A DNA stretch of 64,000 bases from Seriola aureovittata (Eukaryota; Chordata; Actinopteri; Carangiformes; Carangidae): contig NC_079376.1 in assembly GCF_021018895.1 (NCBI RefSeq), positions 18,884,001 to 18,948,000 of the forward strand, read 5' to 3'. The position numbers and the translations under genes are program-made. The notes under the pieces are model-generated. The model saw only the letters and a program-made list of their open reading frames with translations. It searched no databases and had not been told where the DNA came from. Shown here one piece after another: positions 41,305 through 52,654 of this stretch (its first letter is position 1; each line of letters opens with the position of its first letter).

Positions 41305-43025
41305 ATTACCCCATTGTGGTTCAGCTGAGTGAAAGAAGTCTAAACCACCAAGAGAGACATTATGAGTCACCTCTTAATGGGCTGCCCTCCTTATAAGTTT
41401 GCGCCTCACAAGCCAGTTCCTGGAAGAAAACCTTTCATCAGCTCAAAGTGGATCTGTTTTCCATTCAATGCTATTTGATTTTTCATTAGGAAAAGAAAAA
41501 CTCAGCCCCCCCATAACATGACATTGATGAATCATTTGTCTTTGAAACGGCGGTTAACAAACTTTGACAAACCAGACTCCTGGAGGGCCTCCCACAAAAA
41601 CTCCCAGGGAGCACAACAGGAGGCCACATTTACTGCTTTAGCAATGTGTATAAAAGCTGGTCCCAGTGGCCCCAGTAAAGACTCCACAAAGACTGAACAA
41701 AGGGCCTAGATGCTACTTAGCCATACTGTTTTACTGACTGTTGACGATGGACAACACTGCTTCTTTAAATTCTGTAATCTACTGTCCACTATATGAAACT
41801 CACACCTACACACATACAAAGAATTTTTCCATTTCAAAATCATTACCTTGTTGACCTGAAAGTGATGACATCAATAAGTCCTTCTCACACACGGACCATT
41901 TTGCTGTTGAAACATGTTTTTCAAAAGTGGCATTTGGGATTTGGGGATTTTGGTAAGCCAGTGTCTGCTTTCTGTCCCTGTCTGTCCCCTCCTCTGATAT
42001 AACAAAGAAATATTAAATTGTCTGTAAACTCCTGGTATTCTAGGGACTTTTTACTAAGTTTTTGTCACAGTGAAGGCTGAGAACGTAGGGGATTTTGTCA
42101 CACTTACTTTTGAACCATCCACAGTAGGGATGGATAAGACACACGCTTCCTCTTTTTGCTTTCAGTTTTGAGTATTTTTGAATCCAGTGGGGGCACAAGG
42201 CAGTGAGCAAGTGAGCAATACGAACCCGAAAACAGAAAGAGACTTTACTCATTAGTTGATGACAGACATTTCGTCCCACATTTCACAACAGTGGCCATTG
42301 TTGAAGGGTTGAGGGAAGCACGGTGTGTGGTAAGTCAGTGATGGGTGAGTGACAGGGCTTAAGAGTCGGCTTCTGTTAGTCATTGTACATTATCGTAAAC
42401 ATGTCTGACTGCCTGGCACCGATTCCACTGTAAAAGAAGGAGCGTGAAATCCCATCAGATGGTACAATCATGTGTTACAAACACTCATATGTAAACACAG
42501 TCATAGTTACACCCCCACCCCCACTCTTAGCAGACTGGTTTGCCTGGTGATAGATAGCTTGGTTGGCAGGGACTTGGGGGAGGAGTCTGTGTGCCTTCTT
42601 GTCAGCTCGGCGAATAGGCTTCGACTCAGCTGTCTGGCATTGAACCTTGTGGTGGCTGCAGAGGGGAGGGAAGTTCCTCTGAAAGTTTGCAAACAGGCAG
42701 CTATTAATATCAAAAGGATGGTGACTGCTCTGAAACAAAGGGCACTGGTTATGTGCAATAGTTTACTTGGGGTTTGTGTGGCTTACACTTCACATAATCT
42801 AAAGAATAATGTTAACCAGAATAAGTCATTCATATGTAAGCAGGGCCAGTCCAAGCTCCTCCATCAGAACCCCACCCCTCTGAGAAATTTTTGCCTAGAA
42901 ACCCACAAAACTCCACTAAGATATTTTTTAAAAATCACAAAATTTCACCTTTTATTTATTCATCAAACGTTTCAATTATAGTTTCTGTGAATTTGATCAA
43001 TAAGAAGTTTACAGACTTTTTGTAT
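41303..43025. other. No gene recognised; one long chance frame
   Basis: The frame 42472-42981 is open for 169 codons but begins with GTG; its first ATG is at codon 83. It has no domain pattern, so I treat it as unsupported. Confidence 0.55.
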
Positions 43026-43270
43026 ATGGTAAATGGACTTGCACTTATATAGCGCTTTTCTAGTCTTACTGACCACTCAAGGTGCTTTACAATACTTGCC
43101 ACATTCACCCATTCACTCACATTCATACATCACCCTCATACACTGATGGAACAGCCATCAGGGGCAATGTCAGGTTCAGTATCTTGCCCAAGGACACTTC
43201 GACATGCAGATCAAACCACCAACCTTCCAATTAGTGGAAGACCCGCTCTACCTTCTGTGCCCCACCCACA
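43026..43270 (+). mobile_element. Dispersed teleost retroposon, copy 1
   Basis: Blocks in order: GGTAAATGGACTTGCACTTA, TATAGCGCTTTTCTAGTC, GACCACTCAAGGTGCTTTAC, CATTCACCCATTCACTCACA, ATCTTGCCCAAGGACACTTC, GACATGCAGA, AACCACCAACCTTCCAATTA and GTGGAAGACC.CTCTACC. I recognise these from an abundant fish repeat of uncertain class. A second, more decayed copy is at 56223-56440. Confidence 0.7.
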
Positions 43271-45119
43271 TGATATATGTATATAATGCACATAAAAAAA
43301 GATGGATGGAAATATCTAAACCCACTGCTGTGTTAGGCGCACTCAGGATCTCAAAGTTCTTTCTATTGCAAGTTTCACCTTATCTCCTGGAAATCATAGG
43401 CTCCCATTCTTTTGAAAAATCAATTCCAATAGCTTGCAGAGACACACTGCTACACTGATGAACATAATCCATCAGTGTATATTAGACAACTCAGTTTGTT
43501 CCTCACATTTTTTCCCAACGTGACTTTATAAGACAACACCGACTGCAGTCATAATCCTGTCAGCAGCACTTTCATTCTGCCAGAAATTAATAAGATGAGG
43601 TTACTGCACATCTTCTGTCTTTTCTTGCTGCCTCTTCACTGCCACCAAAAGTATATGTACCAGTCAGCCTTAATTGAAAATGAAAACTAGTTGTATTAAA
43701 TGTGGCAATTCGCAGCTTAGTGAACTCCTGTGAGGAGAAATTACTAGTTGTCTCATTTAATATGATAGATGGCATCTGTTAGTACAACACTATGTCTCTG
43801 TCAGCTGTTTTTAATGGATTTTTTAAATAAGCATGACATCCTGAATGGCAAATAAACCTGCAGAACAGACAGTAGTTGTCAGTTTCAGATAAATACATGC
43901 TGGTTTATTCTTTTCTTAGGTAGTTGGTTGTGGATTTCTAAGTTTTATTCCCTATGGAGATCATCTGGGCTCCCATGTAAAACTTCATTTAAAACTTTTT
44001 CTGGGTATGACATTTATCAAAACTTGTTTTTTAAGAATACCTCCAGGCCATTATGATATAAACTGGTCGGTGCAGCTGATGCTTTTGGCACCACATATAG
44101 TAAACTTTTTATCTGTTTGGTGATAAAAATCTCTGCCTTAATACGATTTTACCCACCATGATTAACTGTGTGCTAGAGCTGCACTGTAAAATATTTATTA
44201 AAATACACTGCAGTCATCGCTCACCTTAAATGTTCATGAGAGTGATGAATGTTTCCCAGCCCACTGGCTTTTACTCCGTACTAAGTGAGAAAAGTCCTGC
44301 AGTCCCGCAAGTTGGCTGTGGCAACTGATGTGGGACGAGGTTGGCTTTGAAAATCCCAGCATGTACATCAATTCTGAGCTGTAAATATCATACTGGCAGT
44401 CAGCAGAGAAATCCCTGTGGGTTTCAATATGTTGCAGGACTCTCGCTGGCATAAATCTTTATATGACAGGATGCATGTGTGGTCCCTGTCAGATGTCCAG
44501 GTGTGTTTTCACAAAATGCTTCCCAACTCTGAAACTATAGCTAAGCCCTAAAGTGACCTGGGGTTACATCCCAAAATCAAATGTCTTCTTCCTTTGGTCC
44601 AGTCAAACAAGACAAAAGCCACTTTTACACTGGTCAAACAACCTGCTTACATCAGGCTTCTGTCTGCAGTGGAAAATACAACACCCACGTGAACCCACTA
44701 ATTTTCACCCCATTCTTGTTCTGTGACATCTTTCAGAGCACAAAGACTGTAAACAGGCCAGTCACCTGCCCAGCACGACGCTGTTAAAACCAGCAACACT
44801 GCAGCTACACTGTGCTCAGGGATGAAAGAGTGAGCTGCAGCCTTGAAATAAGTTTCGAAAACACACAAGCACCGACCGAAGCATCTCCGACTGAGGCTCC
44901 GACACTTACAGGAGCACCAACCTGGGGATGAGACGTATTGTATCCGTTTGACTTGTCTGCACGGCAGGTAACAGCTCACTCTTTCTTACCTGCGTCTTTC
45001 TGTGTGTCTTCTCAGAAAAGGCAAATGTTAAAAACACCCATTTAAACACACAAATTTTGGTATAATACTCTACTGCTAGTGGCTGTGTGAAGATATATTT
45101 AGACCTGGCACTGCTTTGA

Positions 45120-45695
45120 CATTCTAACGTCAGCATGCTAACATACTAACAATGACGATGCTAACATGTTAAGCAGGTGCAAGGTTCACCATGTTGAGCA
45201 TTTTAGCGAACATCCCTGCTTGAAATAAGATCCAAGACATCCAGTTTGAGTAACACTAACTGTGGGCTGATGGAAATGTCATCAGTTTTACAGGTATGAG
45301 GCTGCAGTAGTATTGGACAAATTAAAATTCAGACCTGATTAAGATGCAAGATGAAAACATGAATGAATGTACCAAATTTTATGGCAATCCATCCAGTAGC
45401 TGTTGGGATATTTCACTCAAAAACCCCAAATGTCAACCTCATGGTGGCACTAAAGAGAAAGTCACCATAATCAGTAGGTTTAATTCTTTTGTCAGCATTG
45501 ATAATTTGAGCCAAGTTTCATGCCAATACATCCAACAGTCGTCAAGACATGCGACTAAAAACCACAAATGTGAACCTCATGTTGGTGCTAGAGGACGGGT
45601 CAGGGGATCAGTACATCAGCAGGATTCATGAGGAACATGAACGTCAAACTAAATTTCATGGTGGTCTATCCAGTCGTTGTTGAGATAGTTCAGGA
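45120..45695 (+). repeat. Dispersed repeat with ~142-base units, copy 3
   Basis: It opens with GCATGCTAACATACTAAC-type sequence. Three unit cores start at 45371, 45511 and about 45650, each with CCAA.TTT.ATG.CAAT..ATCCA..AG..GT. Linkers carry AACCTCATGGTGGCACTAAA and its variant AACCTCATGTTGGTGCTAGA. The regular 140-base spacing shows internal tandem duplication. Confidence 0.75.
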
Positions 45696-48136
45696 AACGA
45701 AAGGAAAGAGCAGTACATTGCTTAGTTCTCTATTACAATATGGCATATTTGTGTATTTTTCTCCGTTTTCGAAATATGTGATGAAACTGACCTCAGCAGT
45801 TCCTCTACTGTTGTACTCTGTTCCTCTGTGCCTCACTTCAAAACGTCCAGGGCAACACAGTACAGTTGCAGCAGGAATTGGGTATTTTAGTGGTTCTGCA
45901 CCTGAGAAAGAGAGAGGGCAAAAAGATCTGTGGGCTTTCCATCAGCCTTTATTTGACCCAGCCAGCTGTCAGGTTTCTTCTGTCTGTCTCATTGGCCTCA
46001 CACACATCTCTGAGGATTTGACGCGACTCTTCTTTTTCTACTCTCCGTGAGCCTCTTACACAGTTCCACTGTAGCTGATGCCATGAGGCCTCGAACAAGC
46101 TCTGTGTCTGTGGCAGAGTGACAGCTTTTCTGAGTGGCTGCATTGTGAATATTTTATTTTAACACTAGTTGGTGGAGTCAAAACATAACTGCATGTTTCT
46201 GGAATTCAGTCTAAGCTGCGATACATTTTTTTTTTTTTCAGTGGGCTTTGATATCGAGAAGGCAGCGCAGTGTTTTGACAGCTTTCAGGCTGTGATGGAG
46301 AGAAAAAAGAAGAGGGGCAAAGGGGGAGAGATTGGAGAGGAAAAGGGAGTGGGGGGTTGGGGGGTTGGGTGTGGCCGAGAAGGAATCCGGGGCTGCTCAA
46401 TGTCACACTAGAGAGGACTGCAGGGAAAATAAAAGGATGGGGGGGGGGGTTGGAAGGACAGGCTTATCAGAGGGTTTGTGAAGATAGAGAGGAGCACACT
46501 GGCTGCCCGAACCACAACAGGATGGAGAGGTAATCCAAAGAGAAGAGATACACCGAGGAGCTCACGTAAAATATGTACGGTACCTCCCGCTCTCTTACAC
46601 ACATGCTCACATTATGTCGAGTAACACTGCAGAAAAGGCTCGAGGTGTATGGATATTTAATGACACACCCCCCACTCTCATCCTCCACCAAATCTGCTCA
46701 CTAGCACGGGAGTCCAATGGAGGAGGAAGAGGAAAAGTAGGGCACGTCTGCAGATTTAATGAGGCAAAAAAGCGCTGTATGACAAGCTTATGTTTTCTCC
46801 TCCAGCAGAGCTACTCTCTTCAAACGACAGACTCCATTCTCTTCTGACATTGAGCCACAGAACTCAGCATTATTGAGAACACCCCATATACGATGTCTTT
46901 CAATTGTAAAATGTGGATTTTTGCAGATACTTAGCGGGATGGAGGCCAGAGTCCCATCTACTGCATGTCACCACAATCGTGTTTGATCGTTTTTAGAGTG
47001 TAATCCCATTGAGTAGGGCTTACAGTGCATTAAATTTCAAACCTCTTTTCATTTCCGATGTGTATTAGGTGGAGTCACAACGCGGTGTTGGAGGACAATT
47101 ACTCAGACATCATTAACTCAAGAATTCTCCTCGTATTTTTAAAATCAGCAGGCGGAGAAATGCTCAGAAACTTGGAGTGGGGTGAACAAGGAGGGAATGT
47201 AACTGCTGCAATTAGCATGAAGTGCAAAAGTGACAACAGTAGAAGAAGTTTTCAGATGATCATGAAGCCTGAGGGAGAAGCAGCCTGAGGATCCGTGGTG
47301 CTAGTCCCTACATGGCCGCCTCTGATCCAACCACAGAGCTCTGAAAAGACTCTCTATTTTAGTAGAGATGTGCTCGAGCTGATTTCACCTGGGGGGATTC
47401 TGGTTGCTAAAACAGGGACACACACTCATTCCGTCCCCCTTTGGTATGGCTAAAGAACACACCCACATACAAATAGGCACACATGTAAATACTTCACAGC
47501 AAGTGCACATACTTAAGAAGCAGTCTGAGCTGGCCCCAGTGAAGACAACACAAGCAGCCATGTATCCAGAAACAGCTGAATATGTGGCTAATTACATCTT
47601 GAGGTAGGTCGTCATCTGGGATCTTGTTTACCTTCCGCAGCACAGTCATTGTATCTGTAATTGAGGAGAGGGGTTGTTTTGAACAAGGTGGCCGTGTTTT
47701 ACTGACCCACCGAGCAACGAGGGGCGACATGACTCGGGCACTTGTTTAATAGGTGTCAGCGAGGCAGAGTTTTCAGGGGCTGCCGTCAATTTGTTTGTCC
47801 ACCTTACTGCAGGGAATCATCGTGACACTGTGGTTTGTGGTCAGAGTGATGTTAGTTTAGTTTCAAAGCAGGCATGTTAGAAAAGCTTTCATTATTGGGA
47901 ATATAATCTCACCATTTATGATTTTATTTCTTCTGCGTCTCAAATATCCCTGCGTGAAATGTAACGATAGTCACAAACTTACTCTGTTACATTAAAGCCC
48001 AGTGTTTCTTTTTCCAAAGTCCTGTCAATGTGTGTGTGTTTTTCCCCCTCTTGCCTCAATCTGAAATGAGAGATGCATCTCATCACGTCTACTTTAAAAG
48101 TGTCTGTCATTCTCGTCCTAGGTGAGGTGGAGGAAA
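45696..48136. other. No gene recognised
   Basis: It includes a T run at 46228-46239 and a G/A-rich stretch at 46300-46470 with G10 at 46440-46450. The rest is unique sequence. Confidence 0.6.
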
Positions 48137-48156
48137 GGGGGGGGGGGGGGGGGGGG
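48137..48156. repeat. Poly-G run (20 G)
   Basis: Twenty consecutive G inside a G/A-rich 60-base stretch. Confidence 0.95.
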
Positions 48157-48273
48157 CAGGTAGCGAGGGGAGAGGGGGAGAATGAAAGACGGATGCTGTT
48201 CAGAGTGCATTTGATTGCTGTCTGATTACAGCCACTCCTGGTGGGATGGGTTCAGACTCAGTCTCACAAAAAT

Positions 48274-48314
48274 GCACGCGCACACGCACGCACGCACACG
48301 CGCACACACACGCG

Positions 48315-48357
<43 letters not shown>
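48274..48357. repeat. CA/CG compound microsatellite
   Basis: CACG and CGCA units in the first 55 bases lead into pure CA. The alternating purine-pyrimidine tract is a Z-DNA candidate. Confidence 0.96.
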
Positions 48358-48361
<4 letters not shown>

Positions 48362-48712
48362 CTGGAAATCAGATAGCTGGACCTACATCAACATCATAGC
48401 TGGGACACAGTCACGAATGCCAATAAGGAATGTGCTCAAACATCCACAGAGGGATTCTCAAAAGCAACTGGAGACATGCTGACGTGTGTATGTCTGTGCT
48501 TTCCAAACAATAATGTTTTTGATATAATGCATTCAGCACCTCATGGGACCACGGTACAGAGTTGAAATACACTCCACTTTCTCATGCTTGAATATTCTAT
48601 ACCATGCAACGGCTCGTTTGTTTTTGTGGGTGGTTTTATAACGATTTTCTGCTTGGCGGAGGATATGGATGGATTGAGTCTCTCTCATCGGGAGGAGATG
48701 GAGAAAGGAAGG

Positions 48713-48713
<1 letters not shown>

Positions 48714-48764
<51 letters not shown>

Positions 48765-48778
48765 ATGTGTGCGCGTGT
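48714..48778. repeat. (TG)n microsatellite with GCGC variants
   Basis: Pure GT to 48760, then GCGCATGTGTGCGCGTGT. It lies 360 bases from the CA/CG tract at 48274 and in the opposite strand sense, so the two could pair imperfectly. Confidence 0.96.
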
Positions 48779-49580
48779 GGGGAAGAGAGTGTGCAGCCAA
48801 GCGGGCCTCAAGGTGGAGGGGAAAGGGTTTTGGGGGTTGAGTGGGTGGAGGACTGAGGCCCCTTCCATGCCATCATATCCCCAGGCGTCCCTCTAAAGTT
48901 ACCCACTGTCTGTGGCTGCGGCCAGCGGGGTCTCACAACACTACGTTCATTAAAGGCCCGCTGTAACCAGATAGGCCTAAGTGGACCCACATCGCCATCA
49001 CATTTTGGTCGGCATGCATGCGGTTGTTCACATACACATACACACTCTTCCTCTTCATGCATCCTTCCAACCTCTTCTCCTCCAGCTCCTTCTACCACCG
49101 CTAATCCTCGTTCCCATACCACAGCACAGGCCAGTTTATTACAGGTCCAGTGTGGTTATTGAGAGATGTGAAGTGCCAACAAGGGAAATCATTTATCACT
49201 AGCTTGAGCTGGCACTTTGACAGCACTGCTAATGCTGGCCAGTGCATGTGTTGGGCCATTTACTACGAGAGAAATTCACTAGAAAGGAAAGGGTGAAGGA
49301 GATGAGGGGGAGTTTATTTTCTTTTTTTGGCATATGAGTCACACTAGGAAGCCTCGATGCTTCCTGTAGTTACACTCATGTTCAAAAACACCGGCATCAA
49401 CATCCTTCTATCATCTGAAGCTAGACTGTGATATGTAAAGAGCTTTCAGTGTGCGTGCCCTTGCTTCTATGTCTGTGATTAAATAGGGCCACACAGCTAG
49501 GAAATGAGTACACTGAGTAATGCTGTGGATGTATTGATTATCTGTCTCTGCCTCTCCTCCACAACCCCCTCCCCATGAAG

Positions 49581-49826
49581 GAAGCCTCGCCTGAGTCTGT
49601 ACGAGCCCCTGTACGTGAGGCGTTACTGGAGCCCAGAGCTGCCCAACTTCTCCACCCCGCACCAGGGGAAGGGGGGGTACTGGTGGAGTCCCCAGAGGTA
49701 CCAGGAGGTGGGGTCCACCTGGAGGGACACGCGCCGACGCCGTGTGGTCTTCCCTGGAAACACTGGCTTCTCCGACGTGCCCTCAAGTCTGAACGCAGGC
49801 TACTGCCACCTCCACCCCACCCTGGT
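49581..49826 (+). CDS. Candidate internal coding exon, protein not recognised
   Basis: This is the only stretch that reads like a real exon. A pyrimidine-rich tract (about 49549-49574) leads to an AG at 49579-49580, and GTGAGT, a consensus donor, begins at 49827. The exon is 246 bases, a multiple of three; it enters with the last base of a codon and leaves with two bases of the next, so it could be skipped without a frameshift. The frame (codons from 49582) is open throughout and rich in aromatic residues and proline, with YWSPELPNFSTP early, YWWSPQRY in the middle, an arginine run (RDTRRRR) and VVFPGNTGFSDVPSS near the end, plus a single cysteine. There is no signal peptide, membrane span or coiled coil. 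A stop at 49576-49578 blocks the frame just upstream, as expected for an intron boundary. If the donor is not used, the frame ends at the TGA at 49828-49830. Short Trp/Tyr/Pro-rich proteins include ciliary and sperm microtubule inner proteins, but that is only a guess. Partner exons were not found. Confidence 0.6.
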
Positions 49827-49832
49827 GTGAGT

Positions 49833-52614
49833 GGCCCACTACAGATACAGGCTTTTGCGGGGTTACAAGCATAGGTCACTGCATTTGTGTGTTTGTGTGT
49901 GTGTTGTCATTGAGCTTCTTGAGAGGCCTGCTTCTTACAAGCCTCTTCTTAAGTAGAAGTTTGTTGTCAGCACTCTGCGAGGAGCAAATGACAGACCGGT
50001 TAGCACTCACTCAACACTCGACCGGCTTATCAGAGGCCAGGCGTGGAGCCACAGTCAGGAGCTCTCCTCACGCTGTCACCCTGCTTGTATGTCACCGAGG
50101 CCATATCTTCACACAGGGGCCATTACGCCTGTCAGAGAGCATGTTCACCTCCTCATCTGAGAGCATTCTGCCCACGTCCTGTGGTCGTCGCTGACCTCTA
50201 ATATCTGCCAAACAGGAGTCCAATAAGTGAGGAGTGAAGGGAAGTGCATGGAAACATGGGAAGAGGAGGCTTTTATAGCGTCATACAGCTCGAGTTAGGG
50301 TGCCACTAAAAAAAGAAACGAGATAATGCACTATCACCAATTTATGTTATTTTACAGCTCTACTCCATTACATCAAGCCACATGAAAGCCACTGTATATA
50401 TAAATATCCTATACGACCCCCCCCCAGCTATTTCACATCACAACCCCCCTCCCCTACATCCCTCCAGGACCCAGACAACACTGACCTAAATGGATGGGCA
50501 GAGTAACAGCCCAGAGCATCTTGTTGTCATGACAGCAGAATGGTTGTGACCGTCATGGGTGTTCCCTCACACTGGTCTGATTTTTTTTTTTTTTTACTGC
50601 TCTATCGATTGAGGCGATATAAAAGCAGAGAAAGGAGGAGTGGGCTATGAAGAGGTGTGATGTACCAAGTGAGGGAGATGAAAGGAGTGAAGTGACCAGG
50701 GAGAGCCATGTTGGGACAGAAAGAAAGAGGAAGAGACAGAGAGAGGAAGACTAAGAGTACAAAGTTGGGATGTTAAGAGAGAAAAAAGAGATGTGAGGCC
50801 TTGGAGAGTTCAGGAAGCAAAGTCAAAGAGAGACACTTAAAATGGAAAGAGATGGTTTTGAGCGAAAGGCAGAAAGATTGATGTTCAGGGGAAAAAAGAG
50901 AGAGTGAAAAAAAAGGAAAGAAGTGGAAAGAGAGAAAAAGCCAGGGGGCTAATGGGCTCGTGGCTAATCAATCCTGAGTGATGGCCACTTTAGAGTGGGC
51001 CAGGCTGACAGATGGAGACCATCCCTCTGCTTTAGCTCTCCCCTGGCTCCCCAACTCCTAACTCACCACACCAGAGCACATCAGCACCCACCCCGCCTAT
51101 CTAGTCCCCCCCCCTCCCCGAGAGGACATCACGGGCACACACAGAGACGCACTCTGCCCAGCCAGCGTCCGTCAGACCAGACGATACATTCATCATGTAA
51201 GAAACAGGGGTCCGTACTGTTATTCCTGATGTGGATGAGTTTGAACGAGTGCAGCATCACTTGTAGATTGATTCTCCATAAGGATTGATTGGACTAAATG
51301 AACGTTGGGATCGATTGCTGGAGATAGGAGGAGTTGAGGCTGAACGAGTTACTACACAGGCAACCACATGGTACTTTTGTGCACTTGTTCTCAGTGCGTA
51401 GAAAGAGGGGAAACTGATCCATTTATACAGGATTACTGTATAAATCAGTGATGTGCCACAGCAGCAAGAGAGACACACATTTTCCACATGGCTGTGCAAA
51501 CCCTCAGCATGTGGACAGAAACAGGCATGAGGATAATGAGTGGAAAAAAGGGAAAATAGATTCTTTTTAAAGAGTCTTGAGACGATGTGGTTCTTTTTAA
51601 AAGGCGCAGGGATGCTAGAAGTTCAATAATACTTTTCAATAAGGCTTTAAACTAGTGTATAATATGATGTAACCTGTGATGAAGCAGTAGCCACAGTCAC
51701 CTTGTGGAAACAGAGCAGTTGACAGAGCAATTAACAATGTAATATTTCTATTTCTCCCAAAGCTTTGCAGCTATAGTCTGGACATTAGAAGTTGTTTACA
51801 GTCTTGTACTGAAACCAAGCCAGCGTCCAAAGCAGCCAAACAAGAAAGCAGTGTCATAAATTGCACTCTGCTGGCCCTGTTAAAAAAGATTAGAGGGAAG
51901 AAAGTGCAATCCAGTGACAGGCTGCTTGGACAGGAGTTTGGATGGAGGGCTGCTATCAGCTCCTAAAGGACAGCAGGAGGGAGAGAAGGAGGAGGAGGAG
52001 GAGGAGAACAGCACTGAGGTCTACACTGATAGATATTCAGTAGACAGTCGCTTTCTGCCCACACTATCAGCAGGGATGCTGCCACTGGGTCATGCTCGTA
52101 GACACACAAGCCTCTTATGCTGCAATATCAACAGCTGCAAGACTCCAGTAGCTACTGTGTGATTGTTTGCCTCTGCATGTCCGCTCATCTGTGCGCACAT
52201 GCATGTGTCACTCACGTTTTTCTGTATGCGCACTAAATCAGAGCTTCACACACAATCCAGCACGTTGTCTTTGCCAGTCGTCTTTGCCCGGGAGAGCGGC
52301 TCTGATTTCCTCACCCAGCTGTCATGTCAACAGTCATTCAGTGGGTCGGTAAGACATTTAGTCAGGCAGCATCGCAATTCTTCCCCCTAGACCCCGCTAT
52401 AGGGCTTAGATCCTTCACTTCCTGAGCCATGGAAAAGGGTCAAAGCACACACCACAGATGGCAGAACCCGGGCCCGAGCTTCGGAGAAATCCAACTCTTG
52501 CTCAGGGGTGGAGAGCTAGAAGGTCGAAAAGCCAGAGCGAGGGGAAAAAGAAATGGATCTGCCTGGAAATGAGGGAGGAAACTGAGCAGAGACAGGCCGT
52601 GTGTTTCCACAACT

Positions 52615-52615
<1 letters not shown>
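49833..52615. other. Sequence after the candidate exon; no further exon found
   Basis: If 49581-49826 is an exon this is intron. It holds T15 at 50580-50595, the purine-biased tract at 50600-50945, and a GGA repeat at 51987-52008. No following exon with matching phase was seen. Confidence 0.5.
50600..50945. repeat. Purine-biased low-complexity tract
   Basis: About 340 bases dominated by A and G on the + strand, with many GAGAGA, GGAAAG and AAAAGAG motifs and no coding frame. It resembles an eroded GA array. Confidence 0.75.

Positions 52616-52653
<38 letters not shown>
52616..52653. repeat. (CA)n microsatellite
   Basis: A pure run of about 37 bases. Confidence 0.96.

Positions 52654-52654
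<1 letters not shown>

Noticed and set aside
42472..42981. 169-codon + frame, the longest outside microsatellites
   Set aside because: It begins at GTG, the first ATG comes halfway, there is no domain pattern or Kozak context, and the last 40 codons are low-complexity AT-rich sequence.
49538..49879. Minus-strand frame opposite the candidate exon
   Set aside because: It is Gly/Ser/Pro/Arg-rich in a way expected from the complement of a GC-rich exon; the plus strand has the splice signals.
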